From: Cynocephalus volans
Lineage: Eukaryota; Chordata; Mammalia; Dermoptera; Cynocephalidae
Length of the DNA: 64,000 nucleotides
Assembly (NCBI RefSeq): GCF_027409185.1
Contig: NC_084462.1
Location: 180,968,071 to 181,032,070, forward strand
Direction of reading: 5' to 3'
Shown: piece after piece, positions 23,001-32,189 of the stretch
How positions within the stretch are numbered: the first letter of the stretch is position 1
How the letters are laid out: every line of letters begins with the position of its first letter
The notes under the pieces: generated by a model
What the model saw: the letters and a program-made list of their open reading frames with translations, nothing else
What the model was told of the DNA's origin: nothing
Database searches by the model: none
Position numbers and translations under genes: made by a program

Positions 23001-25950
23001 CCTGAAGGCATGACTCCTCCTGGGCTTTCCACTGCCTGGATCCAGTCAATTCCTCCTCAGCTTAAGTTGTTCTGGATTAAATTTCTGCCATGTGCAAACA
23101 TAAACAGTCTTAATTAAACACAACTATGGATGACAGGAAAGTGCCTGAGGACCAAGAGGCCTCACAAAGATGGGATTCTGGGGTGGGGAAGCCCCTGACT
23201 TGTTGACCTGGCAGGACCCCAGCAGAACCTTTTGTGGGGAAGGAGTGGATGAAGCTGGTCCGACCTGGACATAAGGTCCCGAGTCGCCCAAGGGCGAGGG
23301 CTCCCAGGTGGCCCCAAGTGCAGGGTTGTCACACTAGCTCACAGTGCTGGCTGTGGCAGGGCTCAGTGCCAGCTGTCACTGTTTTCCTACAGAGCACTCC
23401 TGTGCCCTGGGCACTATTATAGGCTGTGTACACACGACCACACTTCCTCACAACAACCTCCTTGGGAGGTGGGGTCGAATGTTCTGCCCATTTTACAGAT
23501 GACCAGATCAAGGCAGAGTACAGATGACCTGCCTGAGGTCACCCAGCTGGGACAGGCACAGTGAGCGTGAAGGCAGTGCTGTGCACATACTGGGACACAC
23601 AGAGCCACACAGACATGGCTTCCTCTGCCTTTACACTCCCCCACCTCCTCTGGAAGTTCCCACAAATGTCTAGGAGCCCTTCATGCCCTGGTGAGAATGG
23701 AGGTCCAGAGGGCGTAGATCCATAGGTGCATACTAGGGCAGGAGCAACTACAGGGGTCTTTCCTGGGTCCTGGACTTCAAAGGGAAGAGCTACAAAGAAC
23801 CAGAAGCCTATCCCTCTGCCTACGCCACCTCCTGAGACGCCTTCCAACATGGCCCCCATTGCCAGGTGTCCTTAAGCACTGTCAGCCCCACCGGACCGCG
23901 CCAAGCTGTGGGGTTGGGGGGTTGCTCAAGGGCAGAAAACATGCCTGACTCATCCTGTGTGCCCAGACCTCTCCGGCAGCCTGACAAGGACCAGAGCCTG
24001 GAGTGGAGGGGGACTCCCAAAAGGACAAACAGCTCAGAAGGACACGTCTCCTGGTAAAACAGCCCTGGGCTACATGAAGCAGTCATCAGGAACATATCAG
24101 CTCATCACTGTCACCTCTCCACAGGACGCGTCTGAGCCTTTGGCCATGGCAGACAGCAGGCGAGTCCCTCTCCTCTCTGAGCTCCATCTCATCTAATTCA
24201 GACACAGCCCTGGAGCATCTGTGCTGCGATGACCGTCAAGCGTCAGACTTCAGGCGTGGGGCTGGGATCCCGAGCCAGCGCGGCCACACGCACAGTCACG
24301 TGTGCGGTGTAGCCAGACAGCCCGTTTTATCTTTCGGATGCTGGGAATCATAGCCCGCCAGATTTTACCACCAGCATATTCAGGGCAACACCTGCGGCTG
24401 CTCCATGGCCTGGGTGGAGGACACTGTGGTTGCACTTTGTCCCAAAGGGGAGGGACAAACCTCTCATTTGTACTTCTCACTTGTGGTGTCGCCTGGCATT
24501 CCAAAGCTCCCTGGAAGAAGCCTGAAATCCACTTTGGAACAAGGCTGTGTATAAATAAATAGACACACACACACGTACAAGGACACACATGCACATACAC
24601 ACGGACACACGTGTATGCCGAGCATTTGCCCTGCACATCATTATGCACACAACGCATTCAAGACATGAGGCCCACATCTCAGCTGAAGAAACCGAGGCTC
24701 AGAGAAGCAAAAGGATGTGGGATACCTGTCTGCTGGTTGGACCCCACCTTTTTCCAGAGAGAAAAGGAGGGACTGACCCAAAGGTGGCCCTCCGGCCAGC
24801 CTCAGGGCTCAGCTCAGCATCTGTCTTTGGTGTGAGTAGGCCAGCCTCCCAACACCCGGCCCCGCCCCAGGCAGGACCCGCGACCACGGGCCACCTCCGG
24901 AAAGATGTCAGCTCACCCCCAAAAGGCTGGCCGAGCACCAGGGAGTGCGGGGATGCTCAGTGGTTTCTGTGCTCGTGCCAGGAAGAAGTCAGAGCCCAGG
25001 CTGGGCTCGTGCTGGGGATGGGCAAAAAAAGTGCGGGCCCTAGAGCTGTGGCAGGAACGGGTCCCCGGCGAAAGATAGTACTAGGAGCAAGTGAGCAGAT
25101 GTGAGGCTAGACCGGACTAGCACAGGGGAGTCTTCCTTCCTCAAGTGGGGGTCTTACCAGCTCCAGAGCAGCAGGCAGGGGCAGCTGCAGAGCAGAGTCT
25201 CCTAGAACTTCCTAGAACCTTCTGGAGTTGTGGTGGGACAGCATGGAGCATTGGAAAATAGCCATCCAATCCCCTCTCAACACAGACGAGGCCCAAGGGA
25301 GGGACAGGACGTGCCCAGGGTCCCAAAGCAAGTAGCCAGGGCACTGGCTCCGAGGCCTTCTCCTCTCCTTGGCTGGGAGCCCCAGGCCTCCTCCAACCCC
25401 AAGATGCTGCCAAAACACCCTGCTCAATCCAGGCCCTGGGGCCCTGACAAGCTCTCGTGGCCCAGCTCCCAGGCTGCCCGACCATCCCAGAGCCCCGCCG
25501 TCTCTCTCATTCCCGCCTCAAACTCCAGAAGGGGCAGAGACCTCTGACCCTTCAGCCATCTCCCCCGCACACAGCCCACGTGCTCAGCCTCGCCAGGCTC
25601 GAATCAGGAGAGGTGGGAGGAAGTTTGGGTAGAAGTCGTCAGTCTTTAAGCAATGAGAAGTGCAGACACATCCGCGGGAGGGCCCAGGTAGCCGTGGGAG
25701 GACCAGATTAGCCCAGGAAGGAAAGAGACTGCACCAGTGGCCGGCTGACAGGAGCACCCATGGTATGCCACACCTGAGGGGACTTCCCAGGGCCTGTGGT
25801 CTGCTCACACTGCAGGTCCTCAACAGCCTCCCTTAGCCCCAGCTGCCAACACGTCCTACTTTGCTCACTGCTGTGGGGTGCAAAGGGGCGGAAGGAAATA
25901 TCTTGAAATTCTCCCAAAAAAGGAGCTCTCAGTAAGTCCACACCGCACTC
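20019..25950. other. Intergenic with MIR copies and microsatellites
   Basis: MIR is seen on plus at about 22440-22570 (TTGGCTGCGCATCCTTAGGCA, CTGTTTTGTCATCTGTCAAAAC), on minus at 23385-23580 (CCCATTTTACAGATGACC, GAGGTCACCCAGCTGGG) and on minus at 24650-24730. A CA-rich tract lies at 24561-24615. The patch at 23040-23130 (TTAAGTTGTTCTGGATTAAATTTC, CTTAATTAAACACAACTATGG) is AT-rich and not repeat-like. 24300-24560 is also unassigned. No protein gene is supported. Parts could belong to longer DIO3OS isoforms on the minus strand. Confidence 0.5.
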
Positions 25951-25970
25951 ACGTACTCATTTCACACAGA

Positions 25971-25976
25971 TTTATT
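25971..25976 (-). terminator. DIO3OS: Minus-strand polyadenylation signal, candidate DIO3OS 3' end
   Basis: TTTATT on the plus strand gives AATAAA on the minus strand. Just beyond it in the minus direction (about 25967 down to 25940) the sequence is rich in TGTG and GAGT motifs, as a cleavage site needs. The upstream side is GC-rich. This is the strongest minus-strand poly(A) site I found within a few kb of miR-1247. Confidence 0.45.
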
Positions 25977-26867
25977 GGGCGCCCCCCCACCCCGTGCTGG
26001 GTTTGGGGTAGTCACTGGAGAAGATCCCAGGGGGCCCAGCATGGGAGGGGCCGGTCTGGAGCAGCAGACACAGGAATCGGTGGTGAGACACCCCCTCCCC
26101 ACCCCACCCCGCCACCAAAGCTGCAGCAACCGAGGACAGCCGAGCCAGCGGTGGGCACCAGTGGGCACCAGAGGACAGGAGAAGGCCTAGGAGGGGGGAC
26201 TCAGCTCCCCATGCGGGGGTGGGGCAGGCCGGGCCCAGGTGGGGGTGAGGGCAGAGGTGGAGGGAGAGGAGGAGAAATAGGAGACTCCAGGGGGAGGGAG
26301 AAGAGCAGAAGGAACAGCACGAGTGGAAGCTCAGAGACAGGAAAGCACCTGGGAGCTCCTGGAGGAATGTCAAGAGGCCAGTGGAGGGGGAGGGGAGACA
26401 AGGGTCCCTGGCCAGGAGGCCGGAGATGCAGCAGCCGGTCAGTATGCCAGGTGAGGGCACAGAGACACACACCTGCAGTTCCCCAACACCCTTCTCCAGG
26501 TGCACAGGCTGGACCACCTCTTCCCCAAAACCTCAGGAGATCCTGCTGCAGGGGGGCAAGGAGGGCCACTGGGCACTGAGAGTTACTCGACCAGAAGGGA
26601 GACTGAGGCTGTGCCCACCACACATCCACCCACCCAGCCCCACACTGGGGACAGTGAGGGGAGGGATCAGAGCTGGTCCTCAAGCCCCCCCCCCTTTTGT
26701 GGGCAAACAGCCCCAGGAGAATGGTCTGGGGAGCAGGAGGCCATCCGAAGGCCAGCCCTCCCCAGATGTACCAGGGCCCTGCCCTGTGGCCTCCCCCAGC
26801 CTCTCTCCAAGTGGCTCCTGGACACCAGACAGACTCAGTTCAACTTGTCCCTCCTTTTCTTTCCCCT

Positions 26868-26886
26868 GCCCGCCCCCTGCTGGAGC
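26868..26886 (-). promoter_or_regulatory. CTCF-like motif (reverse orientation)
   Basis: GCCCGCCCCCTGCTGGAGC matches the reverse form of the CTCF core (CCCCCTGNTGG). It sits between the candidate DIO3OS 3' end and miR-1247. Motif matching alone gives many false hits. Confidence 0.3.
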
Positions 26887-27902
26887 TGTGAGAGGGCAGG
26901 CAGGGAGGGGGCAGAGGGAGGCCCAGCCGGGCCTGGCGGCATGAGAAGCAGCCCCAGCTCCAACTCCATCCCCCACGGCAGAGCCTGCCAGGCCCACTGG
27001 GACCAGGCCTCTGGGCAAAGCCTGGCGCTCCCCCAAGTCCAGGGTGAGTCTTGGCCTCGGGCCAATGCTCTCGGTCCTGACCGCTGAGACAGGCCAGGCC
27101 AGGCCAGGTCTAAGGTGAGCTAGGGGTGCTGCCCTGGAGAGAGAGGGGGAGGGAGGGGCACGGGCTGCTTCTGAGGAGAAAGGGTCTGGGAGAGGGAGGG
27201 GGGAGCAAGGTACAGGGAGAGGAGAACTGGAATGGGAGTCGCCAAGCCAGGTTTTGTGTCTCTGAGGCCAGCATCACCTGGACCTTGGACCTGTCCTCAC
27301 CTGTGCAAGAGGCTGTGGGAGCCAGATGGGCCTGAGCACCTTGCCCACTATTCTGCAATCCTGAGGTGTGGAGTGTGGTGGCCTGTCAGCCCAAGGAACA
27401 GCAACACATCCCCCAGAGCAGCTGACAGCCCTAAAGACAAATGCTGCTTCCTAAGCATCCCTGGGGCTGGAAGGAGTGTGACTGCGGTACTACTAATTGA
27501 GCTGGGTCCACAGAAGGGACCAGAGGGGCTAGTCTTGCACCTGCCCCGACCAGGCCTCACACACACATGCACACACCCCCCACCAGATCCCAGGAATCTC
27601 AGAAAGGCCCCCCCAGACCAAGATGGCTTTTTCACTTTCTGAGACTAAATGTGGGAAGGGGGGTTATAGAACTGTCCCATGTCCCTGACCCAACTCCTGT
27701 GTAGGTGGGGTCAGAATACAGGCCTAGCTGGCACTTCCCAGAAATCAAGGAATCAGGGCTTGTCAGACTGTCCAACAAAAGTTGGGACCCCCAACATCCC
27801 TTGTGCCTGCCCAGGAGGGGGCAACCTCAGAAGCCCCCCAAACCTCTTCTCAGAAATTTGCCAAGTAGGAGGCTTCTCTTTCTACTCTTCCCTACCCCCC
27901 AC

Positions 27903-27921
27903 AAAAAAAAAAAAAAAAAAA
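27903..27921. repeat. Poly(A) tract of about 19 bases
   Basis: An uninterrupted A run with no recognisable retroelement immediately before it. It could be a remnant tail or simple slippage. Confidence 0.9.
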
Positions 27922-28932
27922 GAGGCCAGGAAATAGGATGATCTGGTAAGTTGGGTACCCTGTTGGCGGGCGGAGGCAGATAACCGGGAACCCCCAGCCA
28001 CAGCCACGTTTGGCTCAGGGAGGATTTCCTAGCCCACCTGAAAGACCTATACCCAGAGTGGTAAGGGGCAGTTTGGGGGCGCTGAGAAGAGCAGGAGATA
28101 CCAGCAGGTATCCTTGGCTTCCTCTAAGTGGGGATTCCCGGGGTGTGCCCCCTACCCCAGACAGCAGAGGAATTGCCTGACTGGGACGAAGAGAAAGGGG
28201 GCTATATCCACGCCTCTCCGTCCGCGTCCTTCCTGCACACTCGGGGACTTGAACTGCTGGAGCCACGAGTCCAGTGGGGAGCTCTCAGAGCAGAGACCCG
28301 CCAGGCCCGCGAGAGCCGGAGGGAAGGACTTGCCGCCCAAGGCGGGACATCTCCCTGCGCACCCGCTGGGCCCCTCACCCTACGGGTGACTTGTCCTGAC
28401 TCGTTCTTTTGCCGCCGAAAGCGATTCTCCCGAGCCCTGTAGGGTCCAGCCTGCTCCCACCTGGGCCCGGGGCGCGAGCGCTGTCTCCGTCCCGAGAGGA
28501 ACTCAGGCGGCTGGTCCTGGGGCGGGCGGCGCACGGAACCCAGGCGGCGGCAGCTGCGGACTCGGGCTCAGGCCCCGCCGCTCCAGACAAGGTCCCGAGA
28601 CTGCGAGAGCGTCCCTGGCAGCTGGGGACGGACGGCCGACGACCCGGCCCAGGACTTGCCCTGGGGGGACACAGCGGGCCGATGAGAAGCGGAACTTGCT
28701 CTCGGCCTTGGGGACCCCAGGTCAAGGCCCCTCCCCGCCCCGCCGCCCCTGAGCCCACGTCGCCCATCCCGCGCCGCGCGCAGCACGGGATCAGAAGGTC
28801 TGGGACGCGGCGGCGCGGCCGGCCGGGGCCCCACAGAGTCGGGGAGCCGCCCCGCACCCCTAAAAGCCTCAGCACGTTCACGGGAGAAAGTACGCACTTC
28901 ACGCGTCCGGGCGCCTCCGCGCAGAGTCGGGC

Positions 28933-29068
28933 CGCCGCGCTCCGGGTCCGCGAGGGTGGCTCAGTTCGGGCGCTCCAGTCTCGACGTTCCCGGGGCAGAG
29001 AGCAACGTCCGGGGACGAACGGGACGGGTGCGCCCGGCGGCCGGGGCTGCGGCGGGCGAGGCAAGCGG
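28933..29068 (-). ncRNA. MIR1247: miR-1247 precursor
   Basis: Read on the minus strand, this 136-base segment lines up end to end with the human mir-1247 precursor as I remember it. The 5p mature sequence (29008-29029) agrees at all 22 positions and the 3p sequence (28972-28995) at all 24; the few differences lie in the flanks. The human gene is likewise antisense to DIO3, about 1 kb upstream, inside DIO3OS. Here the gap to the predicted DIO3 start is about 1.08 kb. The arms pair in part (for example GTTC with GAAC and CCC with GGG around the loop). Identity rests on recall, not on a database search. Confidence 0.93.
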
Positions 29069-30064
29069 CGAGAGGGGAGCGCTCCGGCGTTCAGGCAACA
29101 GCTACCCCTAGTGGGAGAGCCGCCCGGGGCCGGGGCCGGCGCCGCCCCGCGCCCCGCGCCCGCAGCGCCCCGCGCCCGGGGCGCTCCCGGGTCGGCCGGG
29201 GGCACGGGGCGGGCGCGGCCTTCCCCTGCCCTCCCGGGCTTCCGCGCCCGGCGCTAACCTGCCCGCGGGCCCTGCCCTCCGCGCCTCCCGGCTGGGCCCC
29301 AGCGGCCGCTGACCCGGGAACCCCGGCGCCCAGCGGGAACGAGATGGGACGGGGCGGGCGCGGCCGGGGCGGCGCGGGCGGGCGCGGCGCGCGGCGGCCT
29401 GGGGCAGCGGCGAGGGGCGCGGAGCGCGGTGTGCGTGGCGGGGCGGTGCGGGGGGCGGCCGTGTGCCAGGCGCGAGTGTGAGCGCGCGCGGGAGGCGGGC
29501 GGGCGGGCTCTGGCAGGCGAGAGGCGCCCGCGGGCGCGCCGGGAAGGCGGCGGGAACCCAAAGTTGCCTCCTCGCGGTCCCGCGTCCTCGGCGGGGCGGG
29601 AGCCGGGGCCGCCGGAGCGGTGGCCGCGGACCCGGATCCCCCCTCCCGGCACCTGGGCAGCGGCCCCGCAAGAGCGGCAGAGGCGTGGGCGGCGTTGGCG
29701 GCGGCGCGCGGGAAGCGGACCGGAGCTCCGGCGCAGCGCGGCGGCCGCCCGGGAGCTCGGCTCAGGTGCGCGGCGAGGGGGGCGCGGGCCGGGGCCAGGC
29801 CGCGGGGACCCGGGGCGCGCGCAGCGCTCGTGCTAGCTGGAGAACCTCCACGGCGGGAGCCCCGGCCCCTGGTCCGGCCACCGGTCCCCGGAGGCAGCTG
29901 CGGCCGGGGTCGCCCGCCCCTGAGAGCTGGCTGCAGGGCCCAGGCCAGCTCCTGCCGGCCCCTGGCCCTGCCGCCCCGCCCTCCGGCCGCCCGCGCCCGC
30001 CCTCGGCCCATGATTTCCAGGGCATTGGCCGCGCCGCTGGGTGATCCCTCCGGGCTCAGATTGC

Positions 30065-30150
30065 AAGGGGGCGGGCTTGGGCCGGAGGTGGAGTCTCCCG
30101 CCAATTGAAACCTCAGATATAAATTGGACTCTCTTGCACGGCTGGAGCCC
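30065..30150 (+). promoter_or_regulatory. DIO3: DIO3 core promoter: GC box, CCAAT box, TATA box
   Basis: Three elements are closely packed: an Sp1-type GC box (GGGGGCGGGC, 30067-30076), CCAAT (30101-30105) and TATAAA (30118-30123). Normal TATA spacing of about 30 bases puts the transcription start near 30146-30152. That is only a few bases before the first ATG at 30153 and about 80 bases before Met27. GC, CCAAT and TATA boxes are, as I remember, reported for rodent Dio3. The promoter sits inside the CpG island. The start site itself is inferred. Confidence 0.75.
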
Positions 30151-30152
30151 AG

Positions 30153-31067
30153 ATGCCTCGCCAGGCCTCCTCGAGGTTGGTGGTCGGAGAAGGCGACGGG
30201 GCCCAGGGGGCCTCGGGGCCTGCGGCCACCATGCTCCGCTCCCTGCTGCTTCACTCCCTGAGGCTCTGCGCCCAGACAGCCTCGTGCCTCGTGCTCTTCC
30301 CGCGCTTCCTGGGCACGGCCTTCATGCTCTGGCTCCTTGACTTCCTGTGCATCCGCAAGCATATCCTGGGCCGCCGCCGCCGGGGGCAGCCCGAGCCCGA
30401 AGTGGAGCTCAACAGTGAGGGCGAGGAGGTGCCCCCCGACGACCCACCCCTCTGTGTGTCCGACGACAACCGCCTGTGTACCCTGGCGTCGCTCAAGGCG
30501 GTGTGGCATGGCCAGAAGTTGGATTTCTTCAAGCAGGCGCACGAGGGCGGTCCGGCACCCAACTCCGAGGTGGTCCTGCCCGACGGCTTCCAGAGCCAGC
30601 GCATCCTCGACTACGCGCAAGGGAACCGCCCGCTGGTGCTCAATTTCGGCAGCTGCACCTGACCACCATTCATGGCGCGCATGAGCGCCTTCCGGCGCCT
30701 GGTCACCAAGTACCAGCGCGACGTCGACTTCCTCATCATCTACATCGAGGAAGCGCACCCCTCCGACGGCTGGGTCACCACGGACTCCCCCTATATCATC
30801 CCGCAGCACCGGAGCCTGGAGGACCGGGTCAGCGCAGCGAGGGTGCTGCAGCAAGGTGCCCCTGGCTGCGCTTTGGTCCTCGACACCATGGCCAACTCCA
30901 GCAGCTCGGCCTATGGCGCCTACTTCGAGCGCCTCTACGTCATCCAGAGTGGCACCATTATGTACCAGGGCGGCCGTGGCCCCGACGGCTACCAGGTCTC
31001 CGAGCTGCGCACTTGGCTGGAGCATTACGATGAGCAGCTGCATGGCGTTCGGCCCCGTCGTGTGTAA
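30153..31067 (+). CDS. DIO3: Type 3 iodothyronine deiodinase, selenoprotein (304 codons, TGA = Sec170)
   Basis: This membrane selenoenzyme removes an inner-ring iodine, turning T4 into reverse T3 and T3 into T2, and so ends thyroid hormone action. The frame runs from ATG 30153 to TAA 31065-31067 with one in-frame TGA at 30660-30662. That TGA is codon 170, the known Sec position, flanked by Ser167-Cys168-Thr169 and by Pro-Pro-Phe. The total of 304 residues equals the human length. Residues about 40-67 form one hydrophobic anchor, followed by a basic run (Arg74-77) and an acidic linker. The thioredoxin-fold domain follows, with Glu200, His202, Cys239 and Arg275, residues I remember as functionally important in this family, all present. 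The gene has one exon, as in other mammals. A conventional gene caller would split it at the TGA. Met27 at 30231 has the better Kozak context (GCCACC before ATG) and may be the real start. Confidence 0.97.
30660..30662 (+). other. DIO3: Selenocysteine codon (UGA recoded) of DIO3
   Basis: The TGA lies between a 169-codon open frame and a continuation in the same frame that is recognisable deiodinase on both sides. The residues before it (Gly-Ser-Cys-Thr) and after it (Pro-Pro-Phe-Met) are the deiodinase active-site signature. Recoding depends on the SECIS element in the 3' UTR about 1 kb downstream. Without recoding, the product would stop before the catalytic residue. Confidence 0.96.
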
Positions 31068-31645
31068 ACAACCAACGGACAATTGACTGAACTTGGAGGG
31101 CTGGGCCTTCGAGCAAGCCCACGTGCAAGCACCCCAAACGAAGTCAAGTTGGCGAGGCCCCAGTGACACAGATACGTTGAGCCAGAGATTTCGGGCTGTC
31201 TGCGCTTTCACCCACCTGAAGACTCTCCCCTGGGTCCCCACGACCCTGCTTCTATGACTGTCTCTCACTTGTACCTACGTGGTCCATTCAAAACCCCCTT
31301 CAGAGCGCGGATGCAGCGAGCACCCTTGTCTGTGTGCCCCCAGGACTTGCCCCCTTAAGCACTTTCTCGCATCTGCTCCCTAGCGCTCCATCAGACAAGC
31401 TCCTTAGCCCTGCGCCTCTCTCTAAGCGCAGGGACCTTAGCCACACCCGCGCGCCCTGAGCGCAGCTGTGTTCCAGCAGCGCTGTCAGCTCGCTTTAGTT
31501 GCCTGGCACCCACCTGTCGCGCGCAGGGAGGGGGTACCCTGCTGTTTTCGTGTCTATTTCTCGTCCCTGAGTTGGGGGAAGGGATTCGGGGATGGGGATG
31601 TGTGGGCGGAGTAGTTTCCCCCTCCTTGTTTGGGGTGCGTACAAG

Positions 31646-31712
31646 CCCCACTGTTGATGACGAATTGTCTCTAACTGGTCTTGACCACGAGCCGGTTCTG
31701 AATTGCAGGGGG
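31646..31712 (+). promoter_or_regulatory. DIO3: SECIS element in the DIO3 3' UTR
   Basis: I folded this by eye. Helix I pairs CCCC-A-CTG (31646-31653) with CAG-GGGG (31705-31711). The non-Watson-Crick quartet is ATGA at 31657-31660 opposite TGA at 31699-31701. Helix II pairs GAATTG-T-CTC (31662-31671) with GAG-C-CGGTTC (31689-31698), about nine pairs including two G-T pairs and one mismatch. An unpaired AA in the bulge (31673-31674) is followed by a short apical stem, TGGT with ACCA. This is the form 2 SECIS layout. It lies about 980 bases after the Sec codon, a normal distance for a deiodinase, and no other ATGA...AA...TGA arrangement in the UTR folded as well. Confidence 0.9.
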
Positions 31713-32057
31713 TTCAAAGCAGCGCCTAAACCTTGAGGGGGAGAGTGCTCTGGGTTTCCCTGAGGAAACCACCATTAAGGGGGTGGGGGAGGGAGGTCAG
31801 AGGGTCTGTTTAGGGACCAGAGGAAGATGGCTTGAAAGGCATTGGCGAGGTTCGCAGCGCCCCAGCGAGAGAGGAGAGTCTGGGACTCCCGAGGAAAGGT
31901 GTTTGGGTGGGGGAGTCCGGGGAAAGGGACGTGAGGGGAATCCTAGGCAGAGCTGCTGATTGCGGGGCCGGGGGTGGAGGGCCCCCGTTTCGAAGGCCAT
32001 TTGTTGACTGTTTTGCTGAAAATATGTCCTATATATAAACTTCTTTTAAGCTATAAT

Positions 32058-32063
32058 AATAAA
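32058..32063 (+). terminator. DIO3: Polyadenylation signal of DIO3 (AATAAA)
   Basis: A canonical AATAAA is followed about 20 bases later by a GT/T-rich stretch (32079-32106), the usual downstream element, so cleavage is expected near 32078-32085. It is the first AATAAA after the stop codon on this strand. Confidence 0.85.
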
Positions 32064-32100
32064 GGCTTGAAGTAAATTGCTTTGGGTTGCCTTTGGTCCT

Positions 32101-32106
32101 TTTATT
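32101..32106 (-). terminator. Possible minus-strand polyadenylation signal (AATAAA)
   Basis: The plus strand reads TTTATT, so the minus strand carries AATAAA, 38 bases beyond the DIO3 signal and in the convergent direction. It could serve a transcript leaving the CpG-rich block at 32.2-33.8 kb towards DIO3. A six-base match is weak evidence on its own. Confidence 0.2.
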
Positions 32107-32189
32107 TTCTCTTCTCTCTTCTCAGTAGCAGGAATTAAACACAGATCTCTCCCACGAGTTCCCATAGTGACCCTGGAGGAAAGGGGGCC

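Larger units (their letters stand above)
25955..29200 (-). ncRNA. DIO3OS: DIO3 opposite-strand non-coding transcript (extent approximate)
   Basis: In human and mouse, miR-1247 lies near the 5' end of DIO3OS, a spliced non-coding RNA transcribed away from DIO3. The well-supported precursor at 28933-29068 fixes the position and strand of the host transcript here. I place the 5' end loosely just above the precursor, in the CpG island. The 3' end is put at the first convincing minus-strand polyadenylation site (AATAAA at 25971-25976 with a GT-rich tract beyond it). Exons are not resolved: AGG/GTGAGG, read on the minus strand near 28371-28379, could be a splice donor, but I could not pair it with an acceptor. 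Human isoforms span more than this, so the transcript may extend further left. Open frames in this interval are not conserved proteins that I know. Confidence 0.4.
28190..31080. other. CpG island over DIO3, miR-1247 and the divergent promoters
   Basis: CpG dinucleotides are dense and G+C is very high from about 28.2 kb through the DIO3 coding region, peaking at 29.0-29.9 kb. In contrast, flanking DNA before 28.1 kb and after 31.1 kb has few CpGs. The island holds the DIO3 promoter and, on the other strand, miR-1247 and the presumed DIO3OS start. Long open frames on both strands here result from the lack of AT-rich stop codons. Mammalian DIO3 islands are usually unmethylated, and imprinting is imposed from a distant control region. 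Confidence 0.85.
31068..32082 (+). other. DIO3: DIO3 3' untranslated region
   Basis: About 1 kb runs from the stop codon to the predicted cleavage site. It contains the SECIS element and ends in an AT-rich segment after the GC-rich coding sequence. I see no repeat insertion in it. The implied transcript of about 1.9-2.0 kb fits an intronless DIO3 mRNA. Confidence 0.8.

Noticed and set aside
28409..29257. Plus-strand open frame of 282 codons upstream of DIO3
   Set aside because: It lies antisense to miR-1247 in extreme GC content, where stop codons are rare. No family resemblance and no supporting start context.
30663..31067. Separate short gene starting at the ATG at 30672
   Set aside because: It continues the DIO3 frame directly after the Sec codon and encodes the catalytic-domain half, so it is not an independent gene.
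29091..31268. Minus-strand open frame of 725 codons across the CpG island and antisense to DIO3
   Set aside because: It is the reverse of conserved DIO3 codons plus GC-rich promoter DNA. Its translation is low-complexity Pro/Arg/Ala/Gly, and it spans miR-1247-free promoter sequence with no domain I know.
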